Source: a bacterium
GTDB lineage: Bacteria > Chloroflexota > Anaerolineae > Caldilineales > Caldilineaceae
Length of the DNA stretch: 64,000 bases
Assembly: GCA_016124945.1 (NCBI GenBank)
Contig: WGMT01000056.1
Coordinates: 1-64,000, forward strand
Reading direction: 5' to 3'
This document shows, piece by piece, positions 60,917 through 64,000 of the stretch; within the stretch, counting starts at the first letter, position 1; every line of letters starts with the position of its first letter. Below the pieces are notes generated by a model that worked only from the letters and a program-made list of their open reading frames with translations, was not told the origin of the DNA and searched no databases. The position numbers and the translations under genes are program-made.

Positions 60917-62116
60917 TTACGCGCCGCTCAGCGCGCAGATGTTCTTGCCCAGTTCCAATTCGCCGGCTTCTTCTTCGTTGGGGATGACCAGCCCGGCGTT
61001 GACCCGTTTGATCTCCACGTATTCAGGTGGGAAATGGGGCAGGTTGGCCAATACCCAACCGGTAAACTCTTCCCGGCTGCGCGGACGCAGGCCGTCGTTC
61101 TGCTGCTTGAGTGTGCCGTAGGTCTGCGCAAAGCGACCGCCGACGTCGGCTTCGTCCAGCGTGCTAAAGTGGGACGGCAGGATCCAGGTGGCGTCGTCGA
61201 TGCGCTGCGGCAGACGTTCGAACAGGCTCTCGAAGAGGATCGGCGTCCACGCTTCACCGCGTCCGCCCAGATCGGGCCGCCCAAACGACGAGAGGAAGAG
61301 GCCGTCGCCGGTGAAGAGATAGTGCGAACCGTCCGGCGCACTCACACGGAAGTTGACCTGCCCCAGCGTGTGGCCGGGGAACCAGATTACGTCCACATCC
61401 ACGCGCCCAACGACGAACTGATCACCGTCTTGCAGCGGCACGTAGTCGAGGCGGGCCGGCAGCATGTCCAGCGGATGGATGGCGTCGTAGGGGTGCAGGA
61501 AGTAGCGCGCACCGGTCCGCTGCGCCAGCGCCGGGCCGCCGCTAATGTGATCGGCGTGACCGTGGGTGTCGAATGCGTGGGTGAGCAACGCGTTGTTGTC
61601 TTGAAGCACCTGCATGTACTGTTCGGTGTGGCGCAACGGATCGATGACGGCCGCTTCGCCGTCGCTGATCACCAGGAAGCTGACGTCCCCGCGCGCCGGG
61701 CGTGTAACCTGCACGATGCGCCCCCAGTCGGCGTCCACCACATTGCGCACATCGTAGAGATTGCCCCACGAGACGATGCCTTCGGCCAGATACGACGCCT
61801 TGACGCCACGTTCGGCCAGCAGTTCGGCGATGTATTGCGACGAGCCTTCCTTGGCGCAGACCACAACCAATTCCTCGGCCTGAGGCACCTGCGCCAGCGA
61901 TGCGTCTTCGTCTTCGATGAACGCAAAGTAGGGGACGTTGACAATGGTGAGATCCTTGCGCCCTTCCACCTTCCAGCGGGCGAAGTCTTCGCCGTTGCGC
62001 ACATCGAGGATCGCCAAATCGGCGCCTGCCAACAGTTTCGCGTAAAGATCGGCGGCTTCGATGGGCTGCACTGCCGTTTCTACGTTTATTTCTTGGGTCA
62101 TTTCTTGGGTGAGCAT
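60917..62116 (-). CDS. Rhodanese-metallo-beta-lactamase protein, persulfide dioxygenase-like
   Basis: 399 residues. A rhodanese domain comes first (about 15-120: AILDVRNGEDF, the persulfide Cys87 in VVVCAKEGSSQ). An MBL domain follows with THGHADHISGG (184-194), the metal motif of ETHE1-type persulfide dioxygenases, and later the GHTLGQVNFRV and FTGDGLF motifs. It should take sulfane sulfur and oxidise persulfide to sulfite. GGAG stands upstream of the ATG at 62116. It is the first gene of the operon with TusA, DsrE and DUF442. Confidence 0.92.
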   Translation of the reverse strand: MLTQEMTQEINVETAVQPIEAADLYAKLLAGADLAILDVRNGEDFARWKVEGRKDLTIVNVPYFAFIEDEDASLAQVPQAEELVVVCAKEGSSQYIAELLAERGVKASYLAEGIVSWGNLYDVRNVVDADWGRIVQVTRPARGDVSFLVISDGEAAVIDPLRHTEQYMQVLQDNNALLTHAFDTHGHADHISGGPALAQRTGARYFLHPYDAIHPLDMLPARLDYVPLQDGDQFVVGRVDVDVIWFPGHTLGQVNFRVSAPDGSHYLFTGDGLFLSSFGRPDLGGRGEAWTPILFESLFERLPQRIDDATWILPSHFSTLDEADVGGRFAQTYGTLKQQNDGLRPRSREEFTGWVLANLPHFPPEYVEIKRVNAGLVIPNEEEAGELELGKNICALSGA

Positions 62117-62218
62117 TGTTGACTCCTGCCAGTTTGAATCCGCTGAATTGACGTTACAGTGGACAAGATAGCAGGCATCTGCAAGGGGCGTATAAGGCAT
62201 ATATGAGGATTGTGTAAA

Positions 62219-62372
62219 GATAGCAGATAGCGGTTAGCAGATAGCGGTTAGCAGATAGCAGTTAGCGGAAAACCGACGACCGACGACGACCGACGACGAC
62301 CGACGACAACGGACGACGACGACACTAACTGCTAACTGCTAACCGCTAACCGCTATCTGCTAACCGCTATCC
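62219..62372. repeat. Large octamer-arm hairpin with CCGACGA tract (H10)
   Basis: The left arm 62219-62268 mixes AGCGGTTA, AGCAGATA and AGCAGTTA; the right arm 62325-62372 is their complement with some shuffling (about 37 of 40 pairs). The loop (62269-62320) repeats CCGACGA and CGACGAC. The right arm contains the stop codon and the last codons of the sensor kinase. Confidence 0.85.
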
Positions 62373-63492
62373 CCGGCAAGGACAGGACAAAGGTGCTGCC
62401 CTTGCCAAGGCCAGGGCTGGCGGCAGTGAGATCGCCGCCCATCGCCCACGCCAGGTGACGGGAGATGGTGAGGCCAATGCCGCTGCCGCCGCTGGCCCGT
62501 GTCCGCGATGGATCGACTCGGTAGAAACGTTCAAAAAGGTGAGGCAGGGCGTCGGCAGGGATGCCGATGCCGTCGTCTTCTACAGCGATCTCGACGATCT
62601 CGTCACTCCGGTGCAGGCGCACGACGATGCAGCCACCTTCGGGGGTATAGCGGACCGCATTGCTGAGCAGATTGAGGATAATCTGGGCCACGCGGTCGGG
62701 GTCGGCCTGCACCCAGTAGGGCTGTTGGGGGATGTCGGCCTCAATGCGCAGGCAGGCAGTTTCGGCCAGAGGGTGAATCTGCATGACACAACGTTCTACA
62801 ACCGGGATCAGATCCACGCGCTGAACTTGCAACTCGATCTGACCTGCCTCCACACGGGCAAGCGTCTGAATGTCGTCGATCAGCCGCTGCATACGCCGGA
62901 TCTCGTGATCAATCATGGCGTAGGTGGCTTCGTCACCGTGGAAGAGGCCATCCATTAGCCCTTCCACATAGCCTTTGACGCCGGTGAGGGGTGTACGTAG
63001 TTCGTGGGCCACGTTGCCGAGCAGGAGCACGCGTTGCTCTTCCACTGCTTCCAGCGCTGCGGCCATCTGGTTAAAGTGGGTGGCAACTTCGGCCAATTCA
63101 TCACTGGCAGGGACATCCACACGCTCGTCGTAATGTCCGTGGGCGATGCGGCGGCTACTCTGCGCGATCTCGTGCAGTGGACGTAGTATCTCGCGCATGA
63201 GGACGATGCTTGCAACCAAACCAGCCACGGCCGCGCTTACCGCCGCAATCGCCAGCGCCCAGAGAACGTCCTTGCGCACGGTATCCACCACCTGCATGCC
63301 CACCTGATCGACCACGTCCTCGTTGCCGGATTGGATCAACGGCCCCAGGATCTCGCCGATCTCATTGGGCAGCGGACTTAACACCGCCACCTGGGCCGCC
63401 AGCGCCAGCACCACCACACCCACGATCACCACCAACAACTGCGCCCCCAGCAGTCGCCAACGCAGCCGTCGCCAGATGGAAGAGTTAACCAT
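62353..63492 (-). CDS. Sensor histidine kinase
   Basis: 379 residues. Two membrane helices (about 12-36 and 76-98) flank a short outer domain; a HAMP domain (98-150), HisKA with phosphorylated His163 (GNVAHELRTPLTGVKGY) and HATPase motifs DPDRVAQIILNLLSNAVRYTPEGG, AVEDDGIGIP and GSGIGLTISRHL follow. It phosphorylates the response regulator encoded just upstream. The C-terminal IAVSR residues come from the octamer repeat. The start at 63492 is chosen because of the domain start; an ATG at 63525 overlapping the regulator stop is also possible. Confidence 0.92.
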   Translation of the reverse strand: MVNSSIWRRLRWRLLGAQLLVVIVGVVVLALAAQVAVLSPLPNEIGEILGPLIQSGNEDVVDQVGMQVVDTVRKDVLWALAIAAVSAAVAGLVASIVLMREILRPLHEIAQSSRRIAHGHYDERVDVPASDELAEVATHFNQMAAALEAVEEQRVLLLGNVAHELRTPLTGVKGYVEGLMDGLFHGDEATYAMIDHEIRRMQRLIDDIQTLARVEAGQIELQVQRVDLIPVVERCVMQIHPLAETACLRIEADIPQQPYWVQADPDRVAQIILNLLSNAVRYTPEGGCIVVRLHRSDEIVEIAVEDDGIGIPADALPHLFERFYRVDPSRTRASGGSGIGLTISRHLAWAMGGDLTAASPGLGKGSTFVLSLPGIAVSR

Positions 63493-63517
63493 TGATTCTT
63501 GCTTTCTTTCGAGCAAA

Positions 63518-64000
63518 CTACGCATCAATCAGTTTATACCCCACCCCGCGCACCGTCTGAATCAGCGGCGTGCCTACCGCCTCCTCAATTTTACGGCGTA
63601 CCTGCCCCACGTAGACGTCCACAATGCGGTCGGTGCCGTAAAAATCGTCTCCCCACACTCGCTCGATGATCTGCTCGCGTGTGAGCACTCGCCCGGCGTT
63701 GTCTGCCAGTTCAAACAGCAACTTAAACTCGGTGGTGGTCAGATCGAGCAATGTGTCACCCGCGTAGGCTTCGACGCGGTCGGGGGCGATGCGTAGATGA
63801 GGCAGTTGCAGTTCTGCCGCAGGAAGGGGGGATCCATTGCGTCGACGGCGTAGGATCGCCTCCACGCGCGCCACCAATTCACGTGGGCTGAATGGCTTGG
63901 TCAGGTAATCATCGGCGCCCATGCGCAGCCCGGCCACCCGATCCATCTCCTCGCTGCGCGCCGTTAACATCAGGATGTAGACATCCGACTCGTCTCGCAG
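63518..64000 (-). CDS. OmpR-family response regulator (partial, 5' end outside window)
   Basis: 161 residues visible. The receiver domain is cut: VYILMLTARSEEMDRVAGLRMGADDYLTKPFSPRELVARV (with the conserved Lys) remains. The winged-helix Trans_reg_C domain is complete (FELADNAGRVLTREQIIERVWGDDFYGTDRIVDVYVGQVRRKIEE, RTVRGVGYKLIDA). It is the partner of the histidine kinase that follows on the same strand. The phosphoacceptor Asp lies outside the window. Confidence 0.93.
   Translation of the reverse strand: MRDESDVYILMLTARSEEMDRVAGLRMGADDYLTKPFSPRELVARVEAILRRRRNGSPLPAAELQLPHLRIAPDRVEAYAGDTLLDLTTTEFKLLFELADNAGRVLTREQIIERVWGDDFYGTDRIVDVYVGQVRRKIEEAVGTPLIQTVRGVGYKLIDA

Noticed and set aside
61034..62122. 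362-codon plus-strand frame
   Set aside because: Shadow of the rhodanese-MBL gene; its composition is that of antisense GC-rich codons.

Overview
The window reads as chromosome from a free-living, aerobic or facultative bacterium, most likely a member of the Chloroflexota (Caldilinea or Anaerolineae-like). This rests on gene content rather than any marker gene: long secreted proteins with PTPTP/PEPEPT linkers, LysM/PA14 and SH3 surface proteins, several TPR and STAND proteins, DUF4058, DUF3105, DUF4331 and DUF6069 proteins, subtilases with aromatic repeat tails, and many intergenic hairpins made of short tandem words. No rRNA, tRNA, CRISPR array, IS element or prophage was recognised.

Layout. 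0-5 kb: end of a PEPEPTNT/SH3 surface protein, an SDR oxidoreductase, pterin carbinolamine dehydratase, a lipoprotein cytochrome c, an alpha/beta hydrolase lacking its serine, and a LysM-PA14 protein. 5-12 kb: peptide deformylase, a DUF3105 protein, a His-rich NicO metal exporter, a DUF4331 protein and a TPR protein. 12-18 kb (minus strand): a DUF4058/methyltransferase/beta-sandwich operon, a possible nuclease-fold protein, a class I aminotransferase and gatA-gatC. 18.2-19.2 kb is the largest gap without a recognised gene. 19-29 kb: DoxX, two exopolysaccharide genes, a formyltransferase, YggX, TPR, an SLC13-type permease, a small Rossmann protein and a STAND ATPase. 29.5-31.7 kb: groES-groEL with a textbook promoter and CIRCE operator. 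31.8-36 kb: a DUF433 antitoxin-like gene, a DUF5615 toxin-like domain fused in frame to MnmA, small membrane proteins, a GNAT protein and a LysM protein. 36.5-49 kb: a sulfatase, three sugar-nucleotidyltransferase-type genes (one fused to a GHMP kinase), a TlpA-type thioredoxin, OsmC, PAP2, a FabL-like reductase, a polysaccharide deacetylase and an RpiR regulator. 49-59 kb: an MFS-HEAT fusion, an aldo/keto reductase, two subtilases and an HD-GYP protein. 59-62 kb: a sulfur-relay operon (rhodanese/persulfide-dioxygenase-like protein, TusA, DsrE, DUF442). 62-64 kb: a sensor kinase and the end of its response regulator.

Themes. Several genes serve the cell surface (LysM, PA14, SH3, subtilases, exopolysaccharide, deacetylase), protein and tRNA maturation (def, Fmt-like, gatCA, mnmA, groESL) and sulfur or redox chemistry (PDO/TusA/DsrE/DUF442, OsmC, TlpA, YggX).

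The most unusual signals are (1) the DUF5615-MnmA fusion behind a DUF433 gene, (2) a family of at least nine gene-3'-end hairpins whose arms are short tandem 7-8 nt words, sharing a few common cores and in three genes supplying the C-terminal codons, (3) three copies of a different palindromic element with the core TGCGGCTCTAC, and (4) a GHMP-kinase/UGPase fusion next to a GalU-like protein whose catalytic signature has decayed.
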